A stretch of DNA of 64,000 nucleotides. It comes from Alphaproteobacteria bacterium (GTDB lineage: Bacteria; Pseudomonadota; Alphaproteobacteria; CACIAM-22H2). The stretch lies in the NCBI GenBank assembly GCA_016793165.1, contig JAEULA010000065.1, positions 248,001 to 312,000 of the forward strand, read 5' to 3'. Made by a program: the position numbers and the translations under genes. The notes beneath the pieces are model-generated. The model had not been told where the DNA came from. It did no database searches and worked only from the letters and a program-made list of their open reading frames with translations. Shown here in pieces: positions 34,775 through 42,936 of the stretch (positions within the stretch are counted from its first letter, which is position 1; every line of letters begins with the position of its first letter).

Positions 34775-35535
34775 CTCCCAACCAGGTTGCGATCGTCACC
34801 GGCGCGCAGCGCGGCATCGGCCTCGCCATCGCGTCCCGGCTGCGCCGGGACGGGATGTCGGTCGTGATCGCCGACATCGATGCCGCCGCGAGCGCCGCGG
34901 CCGCGGCGAGCCTGGGCGGCGACAGCCTCGGCCTCGGCTGCGACGTCGCCGACGAGGGCGCGATCGATCGGCTGGTGGCCGACGTGCTGGCGCGTCACGG
35001 CCGGCTCGACGTGATGGTCGCCAACGCGGGCATCGCGCCCACCGCACCGTTCGTCGACCTCGACGTGGCGACCTGGCGCCGCGTCATCGAGATCAATCTG
35101 ACCGGCGTGTTCCTCTGCGGCCAGCGCGCGGCGCGCGCGATGATCGCCGGCGGACGCGGCGGGCGGATCGTCAACATCGCGTCGATCAGCGGCATCCGCG
35201 CCGGATCCGGACGGACGGCCTACGGGACGTCGAAGGCCGGCGTCATCCAGCTCACCAAGCAGGCCGCGATCGAGCTCGCGCCGCACCGGATCACGGTCAA
35301 TGCCGTCGCCCCGGGGCCGGTCGAAACTGAGATGGTCAAGGCGATCCACACGCCCGAGACCCGCGCCGCCTATCACCGGCTGGTCGCGCTGAACCGCTAC
35401 GGGACCGTCGACGAGATCGCGGCCGGCGTGGCGTTCCTGGCCTCGCCGGAGGCGAGCTTCATCACCGGCCACACCCTGCCGGTCGACGGCGGATTCACCG
35501 CTGCCGGCATGCTCGCCGACGACGTCCTGCGCTGA
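34771..35535 (+). CDS. SDR-family oxidoreductase
   Basis: 254 residues, classical short-chain dehydrogenase: cofactor motif TGAQRGIGLA near 9-18, Asp in VVIADIDA suggesting NAD preference, NAG near 90, Ser of the catalytic set in NIASISGIRAGSGRTAYGTSK with Tyr-X3-Lys, and the C-terminal TGHTLPVDGGF. It starts inside the last codon of the AllA-like gene (ATGA), so the pair is coupled. Probably oxidises or reduces a hydroxy acid or sugar acid; the exact substrate is unknown. Confidence 0.88.
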   Translation: MTPNQVAIVTGAQRGIGLAIASRLRRDGMSVVIADIDAAASAAAAASLGGDSLGLGCDVADEGAIDRLVADVLARHGRLDVMVANAGIAPTAPFVDLDVATWRRVIEINLTGVFLCGQRAARAMIAGGRGGRIVNIASISGIRAGSGRTAYGTSKAGVIQLTKQAAIELAPHRITVNAVAPGPVETEMVKAIHTPETRAAYHRLVALNRYGTVDEIAAGVAFLASPEASFITGHTLPVDGGFTAAGMLADDVLR

Positions 35536-35620
35536 GCGCGGCGGGCGCGTCGCGTTCCGTTGAGCTGAGGCCACGCCTCCTGCTAAACCCGCGGCTCCTC
35601 ACCGGATCTGGAGCCGCCTC

Positions 35621-36901
35621 ATGACAGCCATCGTCGACATCCGTGCGCGGGAAATCCTCGACAGCCGCGGCAATCCCACGGTGGAGGTCGACGTCACGCT
35701 CGAAGGCGGAATCCTCGGCCGCGCGGCCGTGCCGTCCGGCGCATCGACCGGCGCCCACGAGGCGGTCGAGCTGCGCGACGGGGACAAGTCGCGCTACGGC
35801 GGCAAGGGCGTGCGCAAGGCGGTCGACGCGGTCAACGGCGAGATCTTCGATGCGCTGTCGGGCCTCGACGCCGAGGACCAGCTGCATGTCGACGCCCTGC
35901 TGGTGAAGCTCGACGGCACCCCCAACAAGGCGCGGCTCGGCGCCAATGCGATCCTCGGCGTGAGCCTGGCCGTCGCCAAGGCGGCGGCGGCGGCGCGCGG
36001 TCAGCCGCTGTTCCGCTATGTCGGCGGGGCCCGCGCACACGTGCTTCCGGTCCCGATGATGAACATCGTGAACGGCGGGGCGCACGCCGACAATCCGATC
36101 GACTTCCAGGAGTTCATGGTGATGCCGGTCGGCGCCGCCACGGGTGCCGAGGCGATCCGCATCGGCTCCGAGATCTTCCAGGCCCTGAAGAAGCGCCTCG
36201 CCGACGCCGGGCACGCGACCAATGTCGGCGATGAGGGCGGCTTCGCACCGAACCTCAAGAGCGCCGACGAGGCGCTGGGCTTCGTTGCCAAGGCCATCGA
36301 GGCCGCGGGCTTTCGGCTCGGCGAGCAGGTCGTGCTGGCGCTCGACGTCGCCTCGACCGAGTTCTTCAAGGACGGCAAGTACGTCATGGAAGGCGAGGGG
36401 CGGACGCTCGATGCCGGCGGCATGGTCCGGCTCTACCAGGACCTGTGCGCGCGCTACCCGATCGTGTCGATCGAGGACGGCATGGCCGAGGACGACTGGG
36501 CCGGTTGGAAGGCGCTCACCGACGCGCTCGGCGCAAAGGTCCAGCTGGTCGGGGACGACCTGTTCGTCACCAACCCGAAGCGGCTGGGCGAAGGCATCGC
36601 CAAGGGGATCGCGAATTCGATCCTGGTCAAGGTCAACCAGATCGGCACGCTGTCCGAGACGCTCGAGGCCGTGGAGATGGCGCAGCGCGCCGGCTACACC
36701 GCAGTGATGTCGCATCGCTCCGGCGAGACCGAGGATTCGACGATCGCCGACCTCGCCGTCGCCACGAATTGCGGGCAGATCAAGACCGGCTCGCTGTCGC
36801 GCTCGGACCGCACGGCCAAGTACAACCAGCTGATCCGTATCGAGCAGGCCCTGGGTGCCGCGGCTCGCTACGCCGGGCGCCGGGCGCTCAAGCGGGGGTG
36901 A
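35621..36901 (+). CDS. eno: Enolase
   Basis: Dehydrates 2-phosphoglycerate to phosphoenolpyruvate; also a degradosome component in many bacteria. 426 residues. Family segments: AREILDSRGNPTVEVDV, GASTGAHEAVELRDGD, NIVNGGAHADN, GDEGGFAPN, the Mg ligands DVASTEF, SIEDGMAEDDW and GDDLFVTNP, and the C-terminal SHRSGETEDSTIADLAV. ATG 35621 has GGAG about eight bases upstream. It is isolated here, flanked by accessory genes. Confidence 0.98.
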   Translation: MTAIVDIRAREILDSRGNPTVEVDVTLEGGILGRAAVPSGASTGAHEAVELRDGDKSRYGGKGVRKAVDAVNGEIFDALSGLDAEDQLHVDALLVKLDGTPNKARLGANAILGVSLAVAKAAAAARGQPLFRYVGGARAHVLPVPMMNIVNGGAHADNPIDFQEFMVMPVGAATGAEAIRIGSEIFQALKKRLADAGHATNVGDEGGFAPNLKSADEALGFVAKAIEAAGFRLGEQVVLALDVASTEFFKDGKYVMEGEGRTLDAGGMVRLYQDLCARYPIVSIEDGMAEDDWAGWKALTDALGAKVQLVGDDLFVTNPKRLGEGIAKGIANSILVKVNQIGTLSETLEAVEMAQRAGYTAVMSHRSGETEDSTIADLAVATNCGQIKTGSLSRSDRTAKYNQLIRIEQALGAAARYAGRRALKRG

Positions 36902-36929
36902 CCGGCGGCCCCCGCGCGAGTCGCCTTCG

Positions 36930-37958
36930 TCAGCGGATGGGCGGCGCGTAGATCAGGCCGCCCTTGTTCCACAGGGCGTTGATGCCGCGCGCCAGGCCCA
37001 GCGGCGACTCCTTGCCGAGATTGCGATCGAAGATCTCGCCGTAGTTCCCGACGGCTTTGATCGCGTTGTAGGCCCAGCGGTCGTCGAGCCCGATCATCTT
37101 GCCGAAGCCGCCGCTGACTCCGAGCAGGCGCTGGATGTTCGGGTTCGGGGCCTTGAGCATCTCGTCGACGTTCTTGGACGTGACGCCGAGCTCCTCGGCC
37201 TCCACCAGCGCGAACATGGTCCAACGCACGAGATCGAACCACTGGTCGTCGCCGTGCCGGACATACGGACCGAGCGGCTCCTTCGAGATGATGTCCGGCA
37301 GCACGACGTGCTCGGCGGGAACGGGAAGGGCGGTACGGATTCCCGCCAGCTGCGAGGCATCGGTGGTGAAAGCGTCGCAGCGCCCGCTCTCGTAGGCCTT
37401 CCGGGTCTCGTCGTTCTGGTCGATGACCAGCGGCTGGATCCGGAGGTTGTTGGCGCGCGCCCAGTCGGCGAGATTCAGCTCGTTGGTCGTCCCCGACGTC
37501 ACGCAGATCGTGGCGCCGTCGAGTTCCTTGGCGCTCTTCAGGCCGAGCTTCGTACGGACGAGGAATCCCTGGCCGTCGTAGAAGGTCACGTTGGTGACGT
37601 TCAGGCCCGAGGTCGTGTCGCGCGCCATCGACCATGTCGTGGTGCGGATCAGGACGTCGATCTCGCCGGTCTGGACCGCCGTGAGGCGCTGCTGGCTGGA
37701 GAGCGGGCGGAAGCGGATCGCCTGCGGGTCGCCGAAGATCGCCGCGGCGATCGCACGGCAGTGGTCGGCATCGAACCCGGTGTACTCCCCGCGGCTGTTG
37801 GGCTGGCTGAAGCCCGGCGCACCGGGGTGGGCGCCGCACAGCAGGTGGCCGCGCGCCTTCACCGCGGCCAGCGTGTTCGAGCCCTGGGCGGCCGCGACGC
37901 CGGTGCAAAGGGCGATGCCGAGTGCGAGGCCCGTCGCGACGAGGTTTGTCCGTGTCAT
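36930..37958 (-). CDS. Family 3 amino-acid ABC transporter substrate-binding protein (AapJ-like)
   Basis: 342 residues with a signal peptide (1-24, cut after GVAAAQ) and the longer AapJ/BztA-type fold: LAAVKARGHLLCGAHPGAPGFS, YTGFDADHCRAIAAAIFGD, TTTWSMARDT and GPYVRHGDDQWFDLVRW. It binds L-amino acids for general amino-acid uptake in the periplasm. The matching permease and ATPase genes are not adjacent, so it is an orphan here. ATG 37958 has GGGAGG upstream. Confidence 0.9.
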   Translation of the reverse strand: MTRTNLVATGLALGIALCTGVAAAQGSNTLAAVKARGHLLCGAHPGAPGFSQPNSRGEYTGFDADHCRAIAAAIFGDPQAIRFRPLSSQQRLTAVQTGEIDVLIRTTTWSMARDTTSGLNVTNVTFYDGQGFLVRTKLGLKSAKELDGATICVTSGTTNELNLADWARANNLRIQPLVIDQNDETRKAYESGRCDAFTTDASQLAGIRTALPVPAEHVVLPDIISKEPLGPYVRHGDDQWFDLVRWTMFALVEAEELGVTSKNVDEMLKAPNPNIQRLLGVSGGFGKMIGLDDRWAYNAIKAVGNYGEIFDRNLGKESPLGLARGINALWNKGGLIYAPPIR

Positions 37959-38120
37959 TTTGTCCTCCCTGTTCGCCCCATTTGTTCCCGGACCGCGTCC
38001 GGGTTCAACCCCGATCGCGGGACGGCGATGCGCGCGCAGCGAGGATCGCGTCGCGCCTCCCTTGAATCCGGGAAATCAGTTGACCGCGCGACGGGCCGCG
38101 TGATTCCTTCGTGCCCGATC

Positions 38121-38450
38121 ATGGGGATTCTCTCCGAGCTGAAGCGCCGTGCGGGCGACGTCGTAGCGCCGGTCATCGGATTCTGTGCGGTCGGCTATTT
38201 CGCCTATCACAGCATCGAGGGCGATCGCGGGCTCGTCGCCTGGATGCGCCTCCACGAGCAGATCCGGACGGCGCAGTCCGAACTCGAGGGGCTGCAGGCC
38301 GAGCGCAAGGGGCTGGAGCGGCGCGTTTCGCTGCTGCGCCCGGAGAGCCTCGATCGCGACCTGCTCGAGGAGCGCGTTCGGATCGTCCTCAACTATGCCC
38401 GCGCCGACGAGATCACCATCCTCGACCGCCAAGCGCCGCCGGCGCGCTGA
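38121..38450 (+). CDS. ftsB: Septum formation initiator (FtsB/DivIC)
   Basis: 109 residues: one N-terminal membrane helix (about 15-30, VVAPVIGFCAVGYFAY) and a leucine-zipper coiled coil (44-72, SELEGLQAERKGLERRV) ending in DEITIL. It joins FtsL and FtsQ at the division septum. Usually found between eno and pdhA in alphaproteobacteria. The start ATG has no good ribosome site. The next gene continues in the same reading frame after the stop (see findings). Confidence 0.85.
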   Translation: MGILSELKRRAGDVVAPVIGFCAVGYFAYHSIEGDRGLVAWMRLHEQIRTAQSELEGLQAERKGLERRVSLLRPESLDRDLLEERVRIVLNYARADEITILDRQAPPAR

Positions 38451-38558
38451 CAGCTGAGCCCGGCGCAGGATTCCCATCCCGATCCGGACGACGCGGCCCG
38501 CCGCCGCCTCGAGCGGCTTCTCGGCCTCCCGGAACCCGCCGTCGTCATCGAATCGGCC

Positions 38559-39413
38559 ATGCGGCTTGCGGTCGAGCATCACGAGCGGTTCGTCCTCGAG
38601 CGCTGGGTGCTGCGGCCGGGGGGCGGCCTGGGGCCGATCCCGGCGCTGGTGTCGCGCCCGGCGGGCGACGGTAAGGCGCCGGCGATCCTCTACTGCCATG
38701 CCCACGGCAACCGGCATGCCATCGGCAAGGACGAGCTGGTTGCCGGCCGGCCGGCGCTGCTTCGGCCCTATGCCGAGGACCTGGCGCGGGCCGGCTTCGC
38801 TGCGCTGTGCATCGACCTGCCGTGCTTCGGCGAGCGGATCGAACCGGGCGAGAGCGCGCTGTCCAAGGCGCTGCTGTGGCGTGGCGAGACGCTGTTCGGT
38901 CGGATGATCGCCGAGCTTCGGGCCGCGCTGGGTTGGCTCGCAGGTCGGAGCGACATCGACTCGGCGCGCCTCGGCACGCTCGGCCTGTCGATGGGAGCGA
39001 CGCTGTCGTGGTGGGTGGCGGCCCTCGATCGGCGCGTTGCTGCGGTCGCCGAGCTGTGCTGCCTCGCCGATCTGGCGACGCTCGTCGCGAGCGGCGCGCA
39101 TGATCTGCACGGCCCCTACATGACCGTCCCCGGACTGCTGCGCGAGTTCCAGACCGCCGACATCGCCGGGCTGATCGCGCCGCGACCGCATCTGGCCTGC
39201 GTCGGTCTCGCGGATCCGCTGACGCCGCCGGCCGCCGTCGCCGTGGTCGATGCCGCGTTGGCAGCCCGCTATCGCGCCTGCGGCGCCCCCGAGGCCTGGA
39301 GCCTTCGCCGCGAGCCGGCGAGCGGACATGTCGAGACGCCGGGAATGCGCGCGGCCGTGCTCGCATTCCTGAATCGCCATCTCGGCGCGGCGTCGACAGC
39401 TTCCGGCCGATAG
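38559..39413 (+). CDS. Alpha/beta hydrolase (dienelactone-hydrolase/acetyl-xylan-esterase-like)
   Basis: 284 residues from ATG 38559. Catalytic set: nucleophile Ser144 in GLSMGA, an acid likely in CVGLADPLTPP, and His in PASGHVETPG. The lid and N-terminal strands (ALVSRPAGDGKAPAILYCHAHGN) fit the family. The reading frame is open directly from the ftsB stop; codons 38451-38558 (36 codons) look protein-like but contain only a CTG as non-ATG start, so the true start may lie upstream. Substrate unknown; it heads an accessory block with the MocA gene and a sugar ABC transporter. Confidence 0.75.
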   Translation: MRLAVEHHERFVLERWVLRPGGGLGPIPALVSRPAGDGKAPAILYCHAHGNRHAIGKDELVAGRPALLRPYAEDLARAGFAALCIDLPCFGERIEPGESALSKALLWRGETLFGRMIAELRAALGWLAGRSDIDSARLGTLGLSMGATLSWWVAALDRRVAAVAELCCLADLATLVASGAHDLHGPYMTVPGLLREFQTADIAGLIAPRPHLACVGLADPLTPPAAVAVVDAALAARYRACGAPEAWSLRREPASGHVETPGMRAAVLAFLNRHLGAASTASGR

Positions 39414-39497
39414 GCGATCCTGTCGCGTGCGGACGGGCTCGTGCGGGCCCGGTGCGGCGACGCCATGGCCGCTATGCGCCAGGAGAACGGGATCTCG

Positions 39498-40556
39498 ATG
39501 ACTGCCTATCCCACGCTGCGGTTCGCCGCGATCGGACTCGATCACCGTCACATCTACGACCAGGTTCGCAGCCTCCTCGACATCGGCGCGCAATGCGTCG
39601 GGTACTGGACCCGCGACGAGGCGAAGCCGCTGGCCGGCTTCGTCGAGCGCTTCCCGGACATCCCGCGCATGCGCGACCGGCGCGCGCTGCTCGAGGACCC
39701 GTCGATCCACCTCGTGACTTGCGCCGCGATTCCCATGGAGCGGGCGTCCCTCGCGATCGAGGCCATGCGCCACGGCAAGGATTTCATGGTCGACAAGCCC
39801 GGTCTCACGACCCTCGACCAGCTCGCCGAGGTGCGCCGCGTCCAGGCCGAGACGGGCCGCATCTTCTCGGTCGACTTCACCGAGCGCTTCGAGGTCCGCG
39901 CCGTCACGCGCGCCACCGAGCTCGTGCGCGCGGGCGCGATCGGACGGGTCCTCCAGACGGTCGGGCTGGGACCCCATCGGCTCAATCGCGCGCTGCGGCC
40001 GGACTGGTTCTTCCGACGCGAGGCTTACGGCGGCATCCTGGTCGACATCGCCTCGCATCAATTCGACCAGTTCCTGCACTTCACCGGGGCGACGGATGCG
40101 GAGATCGTTGCGGCTCGCGCCGGCAATGTCGCGCATCCCGACGATCCCGGTCTCGAGGACTTCGGCGAAGTGATGCTGGCGTCGCGCGATCCGGCGGGGC
40201 ACGTGGTCTCGGGCTATATCCGCGTCGACTGGTTCACGCCGGACGGCCTGCCGACCTGGGGAGACGGCCGCCTCGTCATCCTCGGCACCGAAGGCACCAT
40301 CGAGCTGCGCAAGTACGTCGACATCGCCGGCCGCCCGGGCAAGGACCATCTGTTCCTCGTGAACAACCGCGAGACCCGGCACGTCGACTGCGCGGACGCG
40401 CCGCTGCCGTACTACACGGACCTCCGCCGCGACGTGTTCGAACGCACGGAGACGGCGATGAGCCATGCGCATTGCTTCAAGGTCTGCGAGCTCGCGCTGC
40501 GCGCCCAGGCCGCGGCCCAGCGGATCGGCGCGATTGCCGGCACCCGGAGCGCGTGA
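39498..40556 (+). CDS. Gfo/Idh/MocA-family oxidoreductase
   Basis: 352 residues. N-terminal NAD(P) Rossmann fold (LRFAAIGLDHRHIYDQV near 7-23, without the classic GxGxxG), the DKP variant of the EKP motif in FMVDKPGLTTLD, and the C-terminal alpha/beta domain with GGILVDIASHQFDQFL near 175-190. Members oxidise sugars, inositols or their derivatives. ATG 39498 follows AGGAGAACGGG; earlier ATGs at 39441, 39468 and 39474 would add residues not typical of the family. 57 bases upstream of a sugar-type ABC operon, suggesting action on the imported sugar. Confidence 0.83.
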   Translation: MTAYPTLRFAAIGLDHRHIYDQVRSLLDIGAQCVGYWTRDEAKPLAGFVERFPDIPRMRDRRALLEDPSIHLVTCAAIPMERASLAIEAMRHGKDFMVDKPGLTTLDQLAEVRRVQAETGRIFSVDFTERFEVRAVTRATELVRAGAIGRVLQTVGLGPHRLNRALRPDWFFRREAYGGILVDIASHQFDQFLHFTGATDAEIVAARAGNVAHPDDPGLEDFGEVMLASRDPAGHVVSGYIRVDWFTPDGLPTWGDGRLVILGTEGTIELRKYVDIAGRPGKDHLFLVNNRETRHVDCADAPLPYYTDLRRDVFERTETAMSHAHCFKVCELALRAQAAAQRIGAIAGTRSA

Positions 40557-40613
40557 TCAGATCGCGGCACGACGCGACGAATCCAACGACGAACGACGAA
40601 GCGGGAGGACGAG

Positions 40614-41888
40614 ATGAGGATGTTTGCGAGGATCGCGCTGGCGGCCGTGACCGCCGTTGGGCTCGCCACGGCAGCACCGGCGCTGCGCGCGCAGGAACTG
40701 CGCATCATGTGGTACTCGGACGGGAACGAAGGCGACGTCATCCGCGACCTGCTCGACCGTTTCGAGAAGCAGAACGCGGGGGTGAAGATCAATCTCGATC
40801 GCGTGCCGTACAAGTCGATCCTGGAGCAGCTGCCGGCATTGCTCGACAGCGGGCAGGGGCCCGACCTCGCGCGCGTCACCGATCTCGGCGGCCTGTCGCG
40901 CCACTACCTGGACATCGCACCCTACGTCGCGAACGCGGCGTACTGGACCGAGAATTTCGGTGGCGTCCTGCCGTGGACGCGGCCGGCGGGCCAGACGTCG
41001 GGCATCCACGGCCTGATGACGCAGCTCACCCTGACGCTGCCGTTCGTGAATGCAACCCTGTTCGAGCAGGCCGGCGTGCCGATACCCGCCGAGGGGGCAA
41101 CCTGGGCCGACTGGGCGAAGGCGGCGCGCCTCGTCGCCGAGAAGGTCAAGGCCCCGATCCCGATCGCCATGGACCGCTCGGGCCACCGCGTCGGCGGCTT
41201 TGCGATCTCGATGGGCGCCAAGCTCTTCAACGGCGACCAGCCCGCGCTGGTCGACGACGGATTCAAGGCGGCCGCGAAGACGCTGTTCGACTGGCACCGC
41301 GACGGGACGATGCCGCGCACGATCTGGGGCGCGGTCGGCGGCACCGCCTATCGCGGCGCCAACGAGGAGTTCGCCAACGGCCAGGTCGTCCTCTACGTCA
41401 GCGGCACGTGGCAGATCCCGCAATTCGCCAAGACGATCGGCAGCGGATTCGACTGGCACGCGGTCGCCAATCCCTGCGGCCCGGGCGGCTGCACCGGGAT
41501 GCCCGGCGGCGCGGCGCTGGTGCCGATCAAGACGACGAAGCAGCCGCAACTGGTCGGCCGCCTGCTCGATTGGCTCGCCAGCGAGCCGATCTACGCCGAG
41601 TATCACGCCCGCACGCTGTTCCTGCCGGCGCATGTCGGGCTGGCGAAGAAGGGCATCGCCTTCCAGACGGACGTCGCGCAGGCGCGCAAGTCGCTGGAGA
41701 TCGCCACGGCGCAGGTCGCCAAGACCTCGCCGATCGCCTTCCGTTACCAGGGCTACGCCAACAATCGCGCAATGTTCAATGCGACGATCTCGCGCCTGAA
41801 CCAGGCGATCGCCGGCGAGATGAGCCTCGACGAGGCGTACAAGCGCATGGACGCGGACGTCGCCGAGGCGCTGGCGGCGAAGAAGTGA
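40614..41888 (+). CDS. Sugar-type ABC transporter substrate-binding protein
   Basis: 424 residues, signal peptide 1-26 (cut after ALRAQ). Family 1 periplasmic fold: LRIMWYSDGNEGDVIRDLLDRFEKQN, QGPDLARVTDLGGLSR, then GAVGGTAYRGANEEFANGQV with the ligand cleft. Receptor for the permease pair and ATPase that follow, probably for a sugar or polyol. GGGAGGACGAG precedes ATG 40614. A strong hairpin sits after its stop, before the first permease gene, as expected for an excess receptor. Confidence 0.9.
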   Translation: MRMFARIALAAVTAVGLATAAPALRAQELRIMWYSDGNEGDVIRDLLDRFEKQNAGVKINLDRVPYKSILEQLPALLDSGQGPDLARVTDLGGLSRHYLDIAPYVANAAYWTENFGGVLPWTRPAGQTSGIHGLMTQLTLTLPFVNATLFEQAGVPIPAEGATWADWAKAARLVAEKVKAPIPIAMDRSGHRVGGFAISMGAKLFNGDQPALVDDGFKAAAKTLFDWHRDGTMPRTIWGAVGGTAYRGANEEFANGQVVLYVSGTWQIPQFAKTIGSGFDWHAVANPCGPGGCTGMPGGAALVPIKTTKQPQLVGRLLDWLASEPIYAEYHARTLFLPAHVGLAKKGIAFQTDVAQARKSLEIATAQVAKTSPIAFRYQGYANNRAMFNATISRLNQAIAGEMSLDEAYKRMDADVAEALAAKK

Positions 41889-41896
41889 CCCCGCGA

Positions 41897-41931
41897 CCGC
41901 CCCCCGCGGCGCGGACCGCGGCGGGGGGCGG
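41897..41931 (+). terminator. Strong hairpin between receptor and permease genes
   Basis: An 11-bp stem CCGCCCCCCGC/GCGGGGGGCGG (41897-41907 with 41921-41931) and a nested CGCG/CGCG stem, right after the binding-protein stop. No T-run; likely a processing or attenuation element that favours the receptor over the permease. Confidence 0.65.
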
Positions 41932-41943
41932 CGGAACCCCCGC

Positions 41944-42933
41944 ATGACCGGCGCCGGTCTCCGCCTCCTCGGCGCGGCCTTCGCGGCCGCGATGAACCTG
42001 CTCGAGCCGCCGTTCCGTTGGCTCGAACGCCGGCTCGGCCTGCGTCGCATCGGCTGGGTCTTCGTTGCGCCGAACCTCGCCGTGTTCGCGATCTTCGTCG
42101 TGCTGCCGATGCTGCTCAACTTCCACTACGCGGTCACCGGCAGCTCGCGGCTTATGCCGGCCGACCGGCCCTTCGTGGGGCTCGAGAACTTCGCCACGCT
42201 GCTCGCCTGCGAGGACCATCTGCGGCCGTCGAGCTGCGGCCAGGACCGGTTCTGGCGTGCCGTCTACAACACGCTGGGCTTCGTCGCCCTCCAGGTCGGT
42301 TTCATGGTCGCGATGGCGCTGGTGACCGCGCTGGCGCTCAACGGCCGCATCCTGGCGCGGGGCTTCTTCCGGGCGGCGTTCTTCTATCCGGTGCTGCTCT
42401 CTCCCGTGGTCGTGGCGCTGGTCTGGAAATGGATCCTCCAGCGCGACGGCATCCTGAACGCCCTGATCGTCGCGTCGGGGGGCGAACGCCTGCCGTTCCT
42501 GCTGGATCCCGGTTGGGCGTTCTTCTGGACGGTGTTCGTCTCGATCTGGGCGCACATGGGATTCTACACCCTGATCCTGCTCGCGGGCCTGCAGGGCATC
42601 CCCGCCGATCTCTACGAGGCGGCGACGATGGATGGCACGCCGCGCTGGCGCATGCTGCTCAGGATCACGCTGCCGCTGCTGATGCCGACGATGATGGTGG
42701 TGCTCGTGCTCGCGCTGATCCGGGCGGTGCAGGCCTTCGACGAGATCTACGTCCTCACCGGCGGCGGACCCGGCACGGCGACGCAGTATGTCGTCCAGTA
42801 CATCTACGAGACCGCCTTCACCAACAGCATCCACATCTTCGGCCTCGCGGCGGCGGCCTCGATCCTCGTCGGCGCCGTGCTGCTTGTGCTCACGCTCGTC
42901 CAATTCGGCCTCGGCCGACGCAAGGAGGGGTGA
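41944..42933 (+). CDS. ABC transporter permease (MalF/UgpA-like)
   Basis: 329 residues with six membrane helices. A long N-terminal cytoplasmic segment (1-38) precedes the first helix; a Cys-bearing periplasmic stretch (LLACEDHLRPSSCGQD) lies between helices 1 and 2. The EAA loop is visible as YEAATMDGTPRWRMLLRITLP, ending at helix 5. It forms the channel with the next gene product. The distance to that gene is three bases. Confidence 0.92.
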   Translation: MTGAGLRLLGAAFAAAMNLLEPPFRWLERRLGLRRIGWVFVAPNLAVFAIFVVLPMLLNFHYAVTGSSRLMPADRPFVGLENFATLLACEDHLRPSSCGQDRFWRAVYNTLGFVALQVGFMVAMALVTALALNGRILARGFFRAAFFYPVLLSPVVVALVWKWILQRDGILNALIVASGGERLPFLLDPGWAFFWTVFVSIWAHMGFYTLILLAGLQGIPADLYEAATMDGTPRWRMLLRITLPLLMPTMMVVLVLALIRAVQAFDEIYVLTGGGPGTATQYVVQYIYETAFTNSIHIFGLAAAASILVGAVLLVLTLVQFGLGRRKEG

Positions 42934-42936
42934 GGG

